DNA from: Snuella sedimenti
GTDB lineage: Bacteria > Bacteroidota > Bacteroidia > Flavobacteriales > Flavobacteriaceae
Assembly (NCBI RefSeq): GCF_016428595.1
Contig: NZ_JAELVQ010000002.1
Location: 1 to 64,000, forward strand
Length of the DNA stretch: 64,000 bases
Direction of reading: 5' to 3'
In this document: positions 44,468 through 54,744 of the stretch, one piece after another
Layout: the number at the start of each line of letters is the position of its first letter
Position numbering within the stretch: position 1 is the first letter of the stretch
Position numbers and translations under genes: made by a program
Notes under the pieces: generated by a model
Seen by the model: only the letters and a program-made list of their open reading frames with translations
Told to the model about the DNA's origin: nothing
The model's database searches: none

Positions 44468-45876
44468 GAAAGGTTATTTGGTTGCTTTTATGTATAACGG
44501 GATTAACCTTTTCTCAAAATAAGCAAGTGCTTTATGGGTTTTCAGAAATACCACAAGCACTAATGCTTAATCCCGGAGGCGAAATAAAGAACGATTGGTA
44601 TTTTGGTATTCCATTACTGTCTCACATTCATACTAGTGTGGGAATATCGGGTAGTACGGTTTATGATGTTTTTGCCGATGATGGTGTAGATTTCAATACT
44701 AAGCTCCGTAATGCTATATACAGCATGAGATCTAACGATTTTTTTAGTGCTAATCAACAATTAGAAATTTTCTCTGGCGGTTTTGCTTATGGAACTAGTT
44801 ATAATAAAAACAAGTACATAAGTTTTGGTATGTATCAAGAGTTTGATTTTATCACATATTTCCCAAAAGATTATGCCATTTTAGCTTACGAAGGCAATCA
44901 AAATAATATCAATAGACGTTTTAATGCAGGTCATGCCAGTGGTAGTGCAGAAGTTATTTCAGTTTTACATGTAGGATTCAATAAAAAAGTAAATAGAACA
45001 TTTTCATTTGGTGTTCGGGGGAAAATATACTCCAATATACTTAATCTAACTACTACTAAAAACAAAGGCTATTTTGTTACCGAATATGGCGAGAATAATT
45101 TTTACAACCATATATTCAATTTAGATCTTGAACTTAGAACATCTGGGTTGGCAAGTTTAACCGATGATGATACAGATTCGGAAGCAGTAGCTAAGGCATT
45201 AAAAAAAAGAGCGCTTTTTGGAGGAGATCTTGGCTTGGGATTTGACATAGGTTTTTCTCATAAGTTGTCAAAACAATGGACTGTGGACGGAAGTTTATTA
45301 GATATTGGGTTTATAAGTCATAGTAAGGATGTGGAAAATTATAAAATAGCAGGTAATTATGCTTTTGAAGGCGCCAACCCTATTTTTCCAGAAACTGGAT
45401 CTGGTCAAACAGCAGAGGAATACTGGAGTGAAATTGAAGATGAGTTCGAAACGTTATTTACTGTCGATACGACTGCTAATAAATACATAACCTGGAGACC
45501 TATAAAATTGAATGCTTCCTTAAATTATGCATTTGGTGAGAAAAGAAGTGAGGAATGTAATTGTTTAAAAGAGGATGTTGGGTATCTTAATGCTGTTGGT
45601 TTGCAGTTATATGCGATAAAAAGGCCTAAACAGCCTCAAATGGCCCTAACGGCATACTATTACAGGAGATTGTTTAAAGGTTTGCGGGCAAAGGCAACCT
45701 ATACCGTAGATTCCTATTCTTTTAGTAACATAGGCTTTGGGCTTTCAGCACATATTGGTGCTGTTAATTTTTATCTTATGGCAGATAATTTTCTACAATA
45801 TAAAAACGTATATGATGCACAAAGTGTATCTTTACAGTTAGGGTTTAACTATATATTTAATAAAAATGAAGACTAG
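44464..45876 (+). CDS. DUF5723-family outer-membrane protein
   Basis: A 470-residue exported protein. A clear signal peptide (about 1-17, ending TFSQ) is followed by alternating beta strands throughout, as in an outer-membrane barrel. The N-terminal region contains FSEIPQALMLNPG, which recalls PorV/PorP-like beta-barrels, and the DUF5723 pattern. A short Cys pair (EECNCLKE) lies near residue 360. Function is unknown; the neighbouring lipoprotein gene makes a joint surface complex plausible. Confidence 0.78.
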   Translation: MRKVIWLLLCITGLTFSQNKQVLYGFSEIPQALMLNPGGEIKNDWYFGIPLLSHIHTSVGISGSTVYDVFADDGVDFNTKLRNAIYSMRSNDFFSANQQLEIFSGGFAYGTSYNKNKYISFGMYQEFDFITYFPKDYAILAYEGNQNNINRRFNAGHASGSAEVISVLHVGFNKKVNRTFSFGVRGKIYSNILNLTTTKNKGYFVTEYGENNFYNHIFNLDLELRTSGLASLTDDDTDSEAVAKALKKRALFGGDLGLGFDIGFSHKLSKQWTVDGSLLDIGFISHSKDVENYKIAGNYAFEGANPIFPETGSGQTAEEYWSEIEDEFETLFTVDTTANKYITWRPIKLNASLNYAFGEKRSEECNCLKEDVGYLNAVGLQLYAIKRPKQPQMALTAYYYRRLFKGLRAKATYTVDSYSFSNIGFGLSAHIGAVNFYLMADNFLQYKNVYDAQSVSLQLGFNYIFNKNED

Positions 45877-46702
45877 ATTATTTTTGGTGTTAATAGCACT
45901 TTTCATGGTTTCAAACACATTTTCTCAAGCGAATTTAAATGATTACAAATATGTAATCGTACCAAATAAGTTCGATTTCTTAAAAGAAAAGAATCAATAT
46001 CAATTAAATGAATTAGCTCAATTTTTATTTAAGAAATATGGTTTTAATGCACTAATGGAGGGAGACGGATATCCAGAAGATATGGCACTTAATAGGTGTT
46101 TGACCTTAAAGTCGGATGTTATAAAGGATTCAGGCCTTTTTAAAACGAAGTTAACCGTCGAATTAAAAGATTGTAATGATCGTGTTGTTTATACATCCGA
46201 AATAGGGGAAAGCAGAGAGAAGGAATATGCAAAGGCCTATAACGAAGCATTAAGAGCGGCCTTTAAATCGTTTGAAGCACTTAACTATAAATACCAACCT
46301 AAGATAACAAATACTGTTGCTGTTCAAGCAGTTGAGGCCAAGGCTGAAGTATCAAAGGAGATAGCGACATTAAAAGAGGAAATAGCATCTTTAAAAAGAG
46401 AGAAGCAAGCTGAAGTTACTGAAACAAAAGTTGCTACAGTGCCTGTTAAAGCAATTAAGAGTGTTGAATCTAGTGCAATAGAAAGCGTGTCTGGGGTATT
46501 GTATGCACAGATTATTAAAAACGGATTTCAATTAGTGGATAGCTCACCAAAAGTGGTTTATAGAATTTTAAAAACTGGACTTGAAAATACGTTTCTGGTT
46601 GAAAACAAGCAGGCTATTGTTTATAAGAAAGGAGATAGTTGGATTCTTGAATATTATGCCGATGGTACTTTAAAACAGGAAGGACTCAATATTAAGTTTT
46701 AG
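45866..46702 (+). CDS. exported protein of unknown function
   Basis: A 278-residue protein with a signal peptide (about 1-20, ending TFSQ). The first half (YKYVIVPNKFDFLKEKNQYQ) is typical of a small family in Flavobacteriaceae. A coiled-coil, Glu/Lys-rich segment (about 155-190) links it to a C-terminal beta-rich domain. The ATG lies within the DUF5723 gene (11-base overlap), so it belongs to the same operon. Likely periplasmic partner of the barrel protein (inference). Confidence 0.7.
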   Translation: MKTRLFLVLIALFMVSNTFSQANLNDYKYVIVPNKFDFLKEKNQYQLNELAQFLFKKYGFNALMEGDGYPEDMALNRCLTLKSDVIKDSGLFKTKLTVELKDCNDRVVYTSEIGESREKEYAKAYNEALRAAFKSFEALNYKYQPKITNTVAVQAVEAKAEVSKEIATLKEEIASLKREKQAEVTETKVATVPVKAIKSVESSAIESVSGVLYAQIIKNGFQLVDSSPKVVYRILKTGLENTFLVENKQAIVYKKGDSWILEYYADGTLKQEGLNIKF

Positions 46703-46719
46703 GTTTAAGAACGAAATAA

Positions 46720-47997
46720 TTAATATCCGTACTTGTCTTTCCAGCGTTGTTTTAAAAAATCGCGATGGGCATTTTCCCGAGCATTATTGCCAGGGTCATA
46801 AAGCTTAGTGTTTTTTATGGCTTCGGGTAAGAATTCCTGATTGGCAAAGTTTAGGTCATAGTTATGGGCATATTTATAATTTTCACCATAACCCAATTCT
46901 TTCATTAATTTTGTTGGCGCATTTCTAATTTCTAAAGGAACCGATAAGTCTCCGGTTTGTCTTACTAATTGCTGGGCTGTATTTATTGCTTTGTAAGCTG
47001 CATTACTTTTAGGAGAGCAAGCCAAATACGTGGCACATTGGCTAAGTACGATCCTGGATTCAGGATAGCCAATAGTCGATACAGCCTGAAAGGTGTTGTT
47101 GGCAATTACCAAAGCAGTAGGGTTGGCGTTGCCTATATCTTCACTAGCCAAGATAAGTAACCGTCGCGCTATAAATTTAACATCTTCGCCGCCTTCAACC
47201 ATACGCGCTAACCAATACACAGCAGCATTAGGATCGCTACCCCGTATCGATTTTATAAAAGCAGATATAATATCGTAATGCTGTTCACCCGTTTTATCAT
47301 AACGTACTGTATTGTTTTGAACTTTATCTAATACCATGTCATCAGTAATGATAATATCATTACTATCATGGGCATTAACAATTAGTTCAAATACATTAAG
47401 CAATTTTCTGCCATCACCACCAGAAATTCTTAATAAGGCACTTGTTTCTTTTAGTGTTATATTCTTTTTAGAAAGGTATTCATCCTTTTCGATGGCGCGT
47501 TCTAAAAGGGTTTCTAAATCAGTCTTATTAAAGGCATTCAGAATATATACCTGACAGCGTGATAAAAGAGCAGGGATTACTTCAAAACTCGGATTTTCGG
47601 TAGTAGCCCCAATAAGCGTAATCCATCCCTTTTCAACTGCTTGTAACAAAGAATCTTGTTGTGATTTACTGAACCTATGAATCTCATCAATAAACAAGAT
47701 GGGATTTTTGGTGGTAAATAATCCGCCACTTTGTTTGGCCTTATCAATAACCTCGCGAACATCTTTAACACCAGAATTTATAGCACTGAGGGTATAAAAA
47801 GGTCGTCCGGATTCTGTTGCTATAATATTGGCAAGTGTAGTTTTTCCAGTGCCAGGCGGTCCCCAAAATAACATAGATGGGATTAGGCCTTGTTTAATGT
47901 GTTGTGTTAATGATCCATTGTCGCCAACCAAATGTGCTTGACTTACGTAATCTGCTAATGTTTTTGGTCTTAAACGTTCTGCTAAAGGTTCATTCAT
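46720..47997 (-). CDS. rarA: replication-associated recombination protein A
   Basis: AAA+ clamp-loader-like ATPase (MgsA/WRNIP1 family), 425 residues. Walker [12 protein letters not shown] (44-54), Walker B LFIDEIHR (about 98-105) and sensor 1 [10 protein letters not shown] are present, followed by the C-terminal tetramerisation region with [16 protein letters not shown]. It acts at stalled replication forks. Monocistronic and convergent with the preceding operon. Confidence 0.95.
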   Translation of the reverse strand: MNEPLAERLRPKTLADYVSQAHLVGDNGSLTQHIKQGLIPSMLFWGPPGTGKTTLANIIATESGRPFYTLSAINSGVKDVREVIDKAKQSGGLFTTKNPILFIDEIHRFSKSQQDSLLQAVEKGWITLIGATTENPSFEVIPALLSRCQVYILNAFNKTDLETLLERAIEKDEYLSKKNITLKETSALLRISGGDGRKLLNVFELIVNAHDSNDIIITDDMVLDKVQNNTVRYDKTGEQHYDIISAFIKSIRGSDPNAAVYWLARMVEGGEDVKFIARRLLILASEDIGNANPTALVIANNTFQAVSTIGYPESRIVLSQCATYLACSPKSNAAYKAINTAQQLVRQTGDLSVPLEIRNAPTKLMKELGYGENYKYAHNYDLNFANQEFLPEAIKNTKLYDPGNNARENAHRDFLKQRWKDKYGY

Positions 47998-48114
47998 ACT
48001 GTAAAATTAAAATATTTATTACAGTGATGATAAGGAATCGTAAAAGAATTAAGTTTAATCATGACAATATAACATCAAAGTAAACTGTGGATTATAATTT
48101 GATATCTTTATGTT

Positions 48115-48852
48115 ATGGATAAAAGAGAACATTTTAAATTTTCAACGGGTGTAGTTGCTTACCCTATACTCTTCGTACTTGTCATTTGGATTGTGTTTTG
48201 GTTTGAAGTGCGCTTTGGTTTTAATTTTAGTAAGTATGGGATATATCCCTTAACCGTAAAAGGTTTGCGCGGTATTATTTTGAGTCCTTTTATACATGGA
48301 GACATTAATCATATTTATCATAATACAATACCTCTTTTTGTACTGTCTATGGCATTATTCTATTTTTATAGGCACATTGCTTGGAAAATTGTTATTTATG
48401 GCATTTTGATATCTGGTTTCTTAACATGGTGCATAGGGAGGCCTTCTTATCATATTGGAGCAAGTGGACTAGTTTATATATTGGTAAGTTTTACGTTTTT
48501 TAAAGGTGTTTTTGCTAAGCATTATAGGTTAATAGCTTTGTCTTTATTGGTTGTTTTTCTTTACGGTAGCATGATATGGTATACCATGCCCGTTAAGGAA
48601 GGCATCTCTTGGGAGGGGCATTTGGCAGGGATGATCACAGGTTTGTTATTTGCACTGGTTTTTAGAAGGGAGATAGCAAAACCCAAAAAGTTTGATTGGG
48701 AACAGGAAAATTATAATGAAGATGACGATCCTTTTTTAAAACACTTCGATGCAGATGGCAATTTTGTAGAAACAATTGATAAGGTGGAAGTAGATAAAAA
48801 CCAAACGATTGTTAATTATACGTTTAAGGAAAAACAGGATAATGAAGAATAG
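48115..48852 (+). CDS. rhomboid-family intramembrane serine protease
   Basis: A 245-residue membrane protein with six hydrophobic segments. The catalytic dyad is Ser117 in GASGLVYIL and His169 in GHLAGMITGL. The HIYHN motif (66-70) in the loop before the second helix is the oxyanion-side signature. The soluble C-terminus (about 190-245) is acidic. It cleaves transmembrane substrates near the membrane surface; the natural substrate is unknown. Confidence 0.92.
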   Translation: MDKREHFKFSTGVVAYPILFVLVIWIVFWFEVRFGFNFSKYGIYPLTVKGLRGIILSPFIHGDINHIYHNTIPLFVLSMALFYFYRHIAWKIVIYGILISGFLTWCIGRPSYHIGASGLVYILVSFTFFKGVFAKHYRLIALSLLVVFLYGSMIWYTMPVKEGISWEGHLAGMITGLLFALVFRREIAKPKKFDWEQENYNEDDDPFLKHFDADGNFVETIDKVEVDKNQTIVNYTFKEKQDNEE

Positions 48853-48897
48853 GGTTGAAGGCTGTGTGTCCTCATAATTCATTAAAACTGCTTAAAT

Positions 48898-49635
48898 CTA
48901 ATTTAAACGTTGCCTTACCACTTCATATAAAAATGCTCCACAAGCAACCGAAACGTTAAGCGATTCAATCTCGCCCAGCAACGGGAGTTTGGCTTTAGCA
49001 TCTGCTACTTTTAGAATAGAAGGGTTAATGCCTCTGGCTTCTGATCCCATAACAATAGCACAAGGTTCCTTAAAAGAAACATCGTATAGCGTGTTATTCG
49101 TTTTTTCGGTGGCAGTAATAACTTTAATGCCCGATGCTTGCATGTAGAATACAGCGTCTTTTATATGGTCTACTTTGCAAATAGGTACTTTGAACACAGC
49201 ACCGGCACTGGTTTTAATAGTATCGCCATTTACAGGAGCACCGCCTTTTTTCTGGATAATGATACCGTCTACACCTGTGCATTCGGCAGTACGGATAATA
49301 GCGCCAAAATTACGAACGTCACTCAATTGATCTAACAACAGAAACAAAGGTGTTTTTCCAGACTCTATAACGTTCAAAACCAAAGTCTCTAAGTTATGAA
49401 AAGCAATAGGGGATATTTGTGCAACGGCTCCTTGGTGGTTCTTTTTGGTTAACCGATTGAGTTTTTCAACAGGAACATACGATTTGTTAATGCTATTTCT
49501 GTTAATAAGCGATTCAAGCTCTTTAAATAATTCGCCTTGTAAACCTTTTTGAAGAAATACTTTATCTAGGGATTCACCAGCGTTTATAGCCTCCATTATG
49601 GCACGAATACCAAAAATTTGTGTTTGATCTTGCAT
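48898..49635 (-). CDS. rlmB: 23S rRNA (guanosine-2'-O)-methyltransferase
   Basis: SPOUT-family methyltransferase of 245 residues that modifies 23S rRNA G2251. An N-terminal substrate-binding domain (about 1-75) precedes the knotted SPOUT domain with NFGAIIRTAECTGVDGIII, PVNGDTIKTSAGA and the motif-3 VMGSEARGI. The assignment to G2251 rests on family resemblance; TrmH paralogs have similar motifs. Confidence 0.88.
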   Translation of the reverse strand: MQDQTQIFGIRAIMEAINAGESLDKVFLQKGLQGELFKELESLINRNSINKSYVPVEKLNRLTKKNHQGAVAQISPIAFHNLETLVLNVIESGKTPLFLLLDQLSDVRNFGAIIRTAECTGVDGIIIQKKGGAPVNGDTIKTSAGAVFKVPICKVDHIKDAVFYMQASGIKVITATEKTNNTLYDVSFKEPCAIVMGSEARGINPSILKVADAKAKLPLLGEIESLNVSVACGAFLYEVVRQRLN

Positions 49636-49753
49636 GGGGTAAAGATATAAAAGATACCATTACAAAGTTTAAATTGTATAAAGAGATAACCAGTAAAAAA
49701 GATGTTTTTCTATTTTTTTAACTCAAAAAAGGTATATTATTTTTTGTAAATTT

Positions 49754-52700
49754 ATGGAAAAGAGAAGCTACATGTTATTAAAAAAAAGCACCAAACACTT
49801 TATTTTATTTACAGTTGTTTTAATGGTTAATGTCGTAACTGGTCAGATTAATTTTATTGATAGGGCCGAAAGTCGTGGTGTAGATATTTCTTGTGGTACT
49901 ACTTATCTCGGCAACGGAGTGTCTTTTTACGACTATGATCAAGATGGTTTTGATGATATAACCTTTGCAACTGAAGCAGGACAGAACGTAAGGTTTTTTA
50001 AAAATACTGGCAGTAATGGTTTTGTTGAAGATTATCTTAATATTTCTGAAATAAACCATCAAACGAAACAAGTTAATTGGGTAGATATAGATAACGATGG
50101 CGATAAAGATTTATATATTACGAGCGATACAAATGGAAATAGATTATTTGAGAATGATGGCAACTTAAACTTTATTGACATCACCAATTCTTCTGGTTTG
50201 CCCGAACAAAATATATTTACCTATGGAGCATCTTGGGGAGATTATAACAATGATGGCTACTTAGATGTGTTTATTTGTAGTTTCGATTCTAATAAAGTTG
50301 TTCCAAACTATCTTTATAAAAATAATGGTAACAATACATTTACTAATGTTAGTGAATCTGCGGGGATAAGTTCTTTAGGCCATTTATCTTTTTGTGCTGC
50401 TTTTTTTGATTATAATAACGACGGTTGGCAAGATATTTATATATCTAACGATAGGATTTTCAATCCCAATATTTTGTATAAGAATAACGGAGATGGTACG
50501 TTTACAGATAAGAGTCAGGAATCTAAATCTGATATAAGAATAGACGCAATGTCTGTAACCATTGATGACTTTGATAAAGACGGTTGGTTTGATATATATG
50601 TTACTAATTCTCCAGATGATGGCAATGTTTTCTTAAGGAACAACGGAAATGGCACTTTTACCGATATAGCCCCATCAACAGGAACAAAAGTTTTTGGTGT
50701 TTGCTGGGGAGCTGTTTTTCTAGATGCTGAAAATGATCAAGATTTAGATTTGTATGTTAGTAGTTCGTTAAACGGAACTTCAGTTTATAATTCTTCTGTT
50801 TTTTTTGAGAATTTAGGTGATAATAAATTTCAAAGCGATATAAATTCAGGTTTTTTTAATGATAATAAAACGAGTTATTCAAATGCAATTGGCGATGTAA
50901 ACAATGATGGTTTGTACGACATTGTTGTATCCAATACGGATGATGAATTTATTAATCTGTGGATGAATGAAACAGTTAGCAATAATAATTGGTTAAAGAT
51001 TGGGTTAGAAGGAACTGTCAGTAACCGAGATGGAATTGGGGCGGTAATAGAGATATCAGCAAGCGGAGAAAAACAATATCGTTATACATTGTGTGGAGAG
51101 GGGTATTTATCTCAAAATTCGGCATCCGAAATATTTGGAGTTGGGAGTAATACTTTAGTGGATTATGTTAAAGTAAAATGGTTAAGTGGTATTGAAGATT
51201 ATTTTTATAATATTGATGTTAACCAATCTTTGACCTTAAAAGAAGGTACGGGCAGTACGGTTACCCCTATATATGGATGTAAAGATCCTAATTCGTGTAA
51301 TTTTAACCCTGATGCAACTATTGATGACGGTTCGTGTGTTTTTGCAGAGACAGGAAGTATAATAGGTAATGCTACTTCAAGTCCATTACGAACAGAAACA
51401 TACGCTCATAGTTTAACTGATAGAGAAGTGTACTTTTGGACGGTTACTAATGGAGAGATTCTTAATGGTCAGGGAACAAATGCAATTAAAGTGAAGTGGG
51501 ATATCGCTTCAAAAGGCATTGTTTCGGTTGTTAATAAGGGTGAAAATTGTATGTCTAATGTCGTTTCTTTGGAAGTGCCTTTAGCTGTTGATTTACATTT
51601 AGAGGAGACTAATTATTCTATCGCGAGACTATGGAATGAACTTTTATTAGAGGCTATTAGGACAGATTATGCACGCCCTACAGTCCATGCTCGAAATCTG
51701 TTTCATACCAGTATCGCAATGTATGATTCATGGGCTATTTATAATAAGAACAACGAAACTTACTTAATTGGTAAGGAATTATATGGATTTTTATGTGACT
51801 TTGATGATTTTTCGCTTTCTGGAGACTATCTTATCTCTGATGCTGTTAATGAAACTTTGAGTTTTGCGGTATATAGGTTATTGAAACACAGATTTAAAGA
51901 GTCTCCAAATCGGGAAACTATTTCAGAACGTTTAAATGAGTTAATGGCACTACTTAATTATGATGTTAATTATAATTCTATTGACTATTCAAATGGAGAG
52001 CCTGCAGCTTTAGGAAATTTTATTGGTTCCAAAATAATTGAATATGGACTTCAAGATGGCTCCAATGAATTAAATGAGTACGGTAATCAATATTATTTGC
52101 CAGTTAACGAGTCTTTGGCTCCAATTGTTGGTGGTAATGAAACCATTTCAGATCCCAACAGATGGCAACCACTTTCATTAGATGTGTATATTGACCAAAG
52201 TGGGAATATTGTATCCCCTACTAATTCAGTTCCTGAATTTTTGAGCCCAGAATGGGGAAACACACAGCCTTTCTCTTTAAAACAGAGCGATAAGAGTACG
52301 TATTTCCGAAATTCGAACCACTATAATGTGTATCATGATCCAGGACCGCCCCCTTTTATTGATACAGAAGATATTACTTCTTCTAATATATACAAATGGG
52401 GGTTTTCTTTGGTCTCTATATGGAGCTCTCATTTATCTCCAAATGATGGAATTATGTGGGATATATCACCAAGATCGATAGGCAACATTTCTTCCAGTTT
52501 ATTTCCTGATGATTTTTATAATTATAAGGATTTTTATAAACTGATTGAAGGTGGTGATATAGGTAATGGGCATGATTTAAATCCAATTACAAATCAGGCT
52601 TATGTAGAGCAAATAGTCCCAAGAGGTGACTATACCCGAGTTTTAGCAGAATTTTGGGCAGATGGTCCTGATTCTGAAACACCTCCCGGGCATTGGTTTG

Positions 52701-53728
52701 TTATATTGAATTATATTAATGATCATCCACTGTTACAAAAGAAATTCGAAGGTAAAGGAGCTGTCTTAAGTGATATCGAGTGGGAAGTTAAATCCTATTT
52801 TATCTTAGGAGGCGCAATGCACGATGCCGCTATTGCTGCATGGGGTATTAAGGGATGGTATGACTATATACGACCCATTTCTGCTATTAGGTACATGGCA
52901 GATAAAGGCCAAAGCTCTGAAATCAATTTGGATAATTTTAATATTAATGGAATACCGTTAGTTGATGGATTGATTGAGGTTGTAAATGAAGATGACCCCC
53001 TGGCAGGTGATAATGGCGAAAATGTTGGTAAGATTAAATTATTTACGTGGAGGGGACATAAGTATATAGAAGATGCTGAGACAGATGCAGCCGGTGTTGG
53101 TTGGATTCTTGCTGAAAATTGGTGGCCATATCAGCGACCATCATTTGTTACCCCTCCATTCGCTGGTTATGTTTCAGGGCATTCAACGTATTCGAGAGCT
53201 GCAGCCGAAGTACTTACAAAATTGACTGGTTCGCCTTTTTTCCCAGGTGGATTGGGTGAGTTTCATGCAAATAAAAATGAGTTTTTAGTTTTTGAAGAAG
53301 GTCCTAGTCAAGATATAGTGTTACAATGGGCTACTTATAGAGATGCGTCAGATCAATGTAGCCTTTCAAGAATATGGGGAGGCATCCATCCACCAATGGA
53401 TGATATTCCTGGTAGAATAATAGGAGAGAAAATAGGGGTGGAGACATTTAATTTTGCAAAAAAATATTTTGATAATCAAAACGAAAAAGAAATTGAGATG
53501 GTTGCATATCCTAACCCTGTGGGTAATTCCGATCAATTGTTTATTAATAACACTGATGAAGGAATGGCGTTTGAATTATTTAATTTACAAGGAAAGAACT
53601 TGCCTATAGATTACGAGTTTAATAAATCAAACCATCAAACTAAGATAAGGTTTGTTGGCAGTTTGTCAACAGGAATTTACATTTTAAGGACAGAAGGGAG
53701 ATTTTGGAAAATAGCATTAATGAATTAA
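49754..53728 (+). CDS. VCBS/ASPIC-vanadium haloperoxidase fusion with T9SS signal
   Basis: A 1324-residue secreted multidomain protein. Signal peptide (about 1-30, ending TGQ); FG-GAP/VCBS repeats (about 40-405, with D-x-D-x-DG calcium motifs such as DYDQDGFDD); ASPIC/UnbV domain (about 412-497); a short GCKDPNSCNFNPDATIDDGS motif (about 506-527); a PKD-like segment; then a vanadium-dependent haloperoxidase-like PAP2 domain (about 620-1240). All three haloperoxidase motifs are present: K1033-x6-R1040-P, S1141-G1142-H1143, and S1205-R-x3-G1210-x-H1212-x3-D1216. A T9SS sorting domain (about 1255-1324) ends the protein. It would oxidise halides with peroxide, or act as a phosphatase, outside the cell. 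Confidence 0.85.
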   Translation: MEKRSYMLLKKSTKHFILFTVVLMVNVVTGQINFIDRAESRGVDISCGTTYLGNGVSFYDYDQDGFDDITFATEAGQNVRFFKNTGSNGFVEDYLNISEINHQTKQVNWVDIDNDGDKDLYITSDTNGNRLFENDGNLNFIDITNSSGLPEQNIFTYGASWGDYNNDGYLDVFICSFDSNKVVPNYLYKNNGNNTFTNVSESAGISSLGHLSFCAAFFDYNNDGWQDIYISNDRIFNPNILYKNNGDGTFTDKSQESKSDIRIDAMSVTIDDFDKDGWFDIYVTNSPDDGNVFLRNNGNGTFTDIAPSTGTKVFGVCWGAVFLDAENDQDLDLYVSSSLNGTSVYNSSVFFENLGDNKFQSDINSGFFNDNKTSYSNAIGDVNNDGLYDIVVSNTDDEFINLWMNETVSNNNWLKIGLEGTVSNRDGIGAVIEISASGEKQYRYTLCGEGYLSQNSASEIFGVGSNTLVDYVKVKWLSGIEDYFYNIDVNQSLTLKEGTGSTVTPIYGCKDPNSCNFNPDATIDDGSCVFAETGSIIGNATSSPLRTETYAHSLTDREVYFWTVTNGEILNGQGTNAIKVKWDIASKGIVSVVNKGENCMSNVVSLEVPLAVDLHLEETNYSIARLWNELLLEAIRTDYARPTVHARNLFHTSIAMYDSWAIYNKNNETYLIGKELYGFLCDFDDFSLSGDYLISDAVNETLSFAVYRLLKHRFKESPNRETISERLNELMALLNYDVNYNSIDYSNGEPAALGNFIGSKIIEYGLQDGSNELNEYGNQYYLPVNESLAPIVGGNETISDPNRWQPLSLDVYIDQSGNIVSPTNSVPEFLSPEWGNTQPFSLKQSDKSTYFRNSNHYNVYHDPGPPPFIDTEDITSSNIYKWGFSLVSIWSSHLSPNDGIMWDISPRSIGNISSSLFPDDFYNYKDFYKLIEGGDIGNGHDLNPITNQAYVEQIVPRGDYTRVLAEFWADGPDSETPPGHWFVILNYINDHPLLQKKFEGKGAVLSDIEWEVKSYFILGGAMHDAAIAAWGIKGWYDYIRPISAIRYMADKGQSSEINLDNFNINGIPLVDGLIEVVNEDDPLAGDNGENVGKIKLFTWRGHKYIEDAETDAAGVGWILAENWWPYQRPSFVTPPFAGYVSGHSTYSRAAAEVLTKLTGSPFFPGGLGEFHANKNEFLVFEEGPSQDIVLQWATYRDASDQCSLSRIWGGIHPPMDDIPGRIIGEKIGVETFNFAKKYFDNQNEKEIEMVAYPNPVGNSDQLFINNTDEGMAFELFNLQGKNLPIDYEFNKSNHQTKIRFVGSLSTGIYILRTEGRFWKIALMN

Positions 53729-53803
53729 TTAGCTTAAACTTGTTTGACTTTAAAAATTAAGGGCTAGCAGATTAACAAATTGTGTAAAGTAAGTCTATAA
53801 AAC

Positions 53804-53837
53804 AAGAAAGGCAACTAAAAAAATAGTCGCCTTTCTT
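53804..53837. terminator. bidirectional terminator
   Basis: A 14-bp stem (one mismatch) pairs 53804-53817 with 53824-53837, with a 6-base A-rich loop. It sits between the convergent haloperoxidase-fusion gene and the SusE-like lipoprotein gene. T-rich and A-rich flanks on both sides suit either strand. Confidence 0.65.
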
Positions 53838-53856
53838 TATGTGTAATATCCAATTT

Positions 53857-54732
53857 TTATGGACTTGTGTACTCAGGACATGTTCCAGGCTCAGGCCCAA
53901 AAGGACCAAACTCTACTCCATCAGGGTTAGTAATGGTGTAAACATGCTCTTCTTCCCAGGAGCCACTTGTGTAAGAAATACGTAATACACCAGTTCCAGA
54001 GGGCACATTAAATACATGCGTTGCAGCATCAGTAGCAGGAATTGTATAGTCCGTTGTAGAACCATCGATCTCAACAGTAACAAATGCACCATCCCATCCA
54101 TCTCCAAATAAATCCGTCATGTCAATAGTCCAATCACCAGAGATTGGATTATTATTGGGAGGACAAGGAATGGCAAAACTAAATTCAAATGCATTTCTAT
54201 AGCCTGTCTCGTCTAAAAGATCACTACTATTATTACCTCCTTTTACTCCGTCTTCTTCAGTAAAAGTTTGTCTGTCATTGCCTTTGTAAACAATTCCCTT
54301 GTCATTTACAGCGGTTCCTGTAAAAGAAAAGGTGTCAGCAAAACCAACGTCTGCAATGTCAAACCCTAAAGCACTTGCTAAATCAGACATAGTAATAGTT
54401 AAATTAGCAGGAAATGAGGTAACAGTTTCTCCAAATGCTACAGGGCCGTATTCTTCGCCTGCAACCATTGCAGAAGCTTCAATACTGTAGCTGGCTACAT
54501 TTCCATCGGGTGCTTCAAGAACGTTAGTTACTGTAATGTTAGCAGCTTCAGCTAAACTTGCTATGTTCACAACTGTTGGGAACGGAGTTTCAAATCTCAC
54601 AAAGCCTCCCAATTCAAAAACGTTAAAAATATCCTTATCCTCATCTTCACATGAGAAAAGGGTAATACTAAAAATAGCGAGGAAGCATGCCGTGGCTATC
54701 ATAGTATAATTAAAAAATGCTATTTTTTTCAT
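53857..54732 (-). CDS. SusCD-associated lipoprotein of unknown function
   Basis: A 291-residue lipoprotein with signal sequence and lipobox LFSC (Cys28). Two parts: a beta-rich N-terminal region and a C-terminal domain with DLFGDGWDGAFVTVEIDG followed by a beta sandwich (about 195-285). That domain recalls a Gly/Asp-rich repeat module common in Bacteroidota surface proteins. It is the third gene of the susC-susD operon; the position is that of SusE/SusF-type surface glycan-binding proteins, but sequence similarity to them is not evident by eye. Confidence 0.72.
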   Translation of the reverse strand: MKKIAFFNYTMIATACFLAIFSITLFSCEDEDKDIFNVFELGGFVRFETPFPTVVNIASLAEAANITVTNVLEAPDGNVASYSIEASAMVAGEEYGPVAFGETVTSFPANLTITMSDLASALGFDIADVGFADTFSFTGTAVNDKGIVYKGNDRQTFTEEDGVKGGNNSSDLLDETGYRNAFEFSFAIPCPPNNNPISGDWTIDMTDLFGDGWDGAFVTVEIDGSTTDYTIPATDAATHVFNVPSGTGVLRISYTSGSWEEEHVYTITNPDGVEFGPFGPEPGTCPEYTSP

Positions 54733-54744
54733 AATACAATATTT

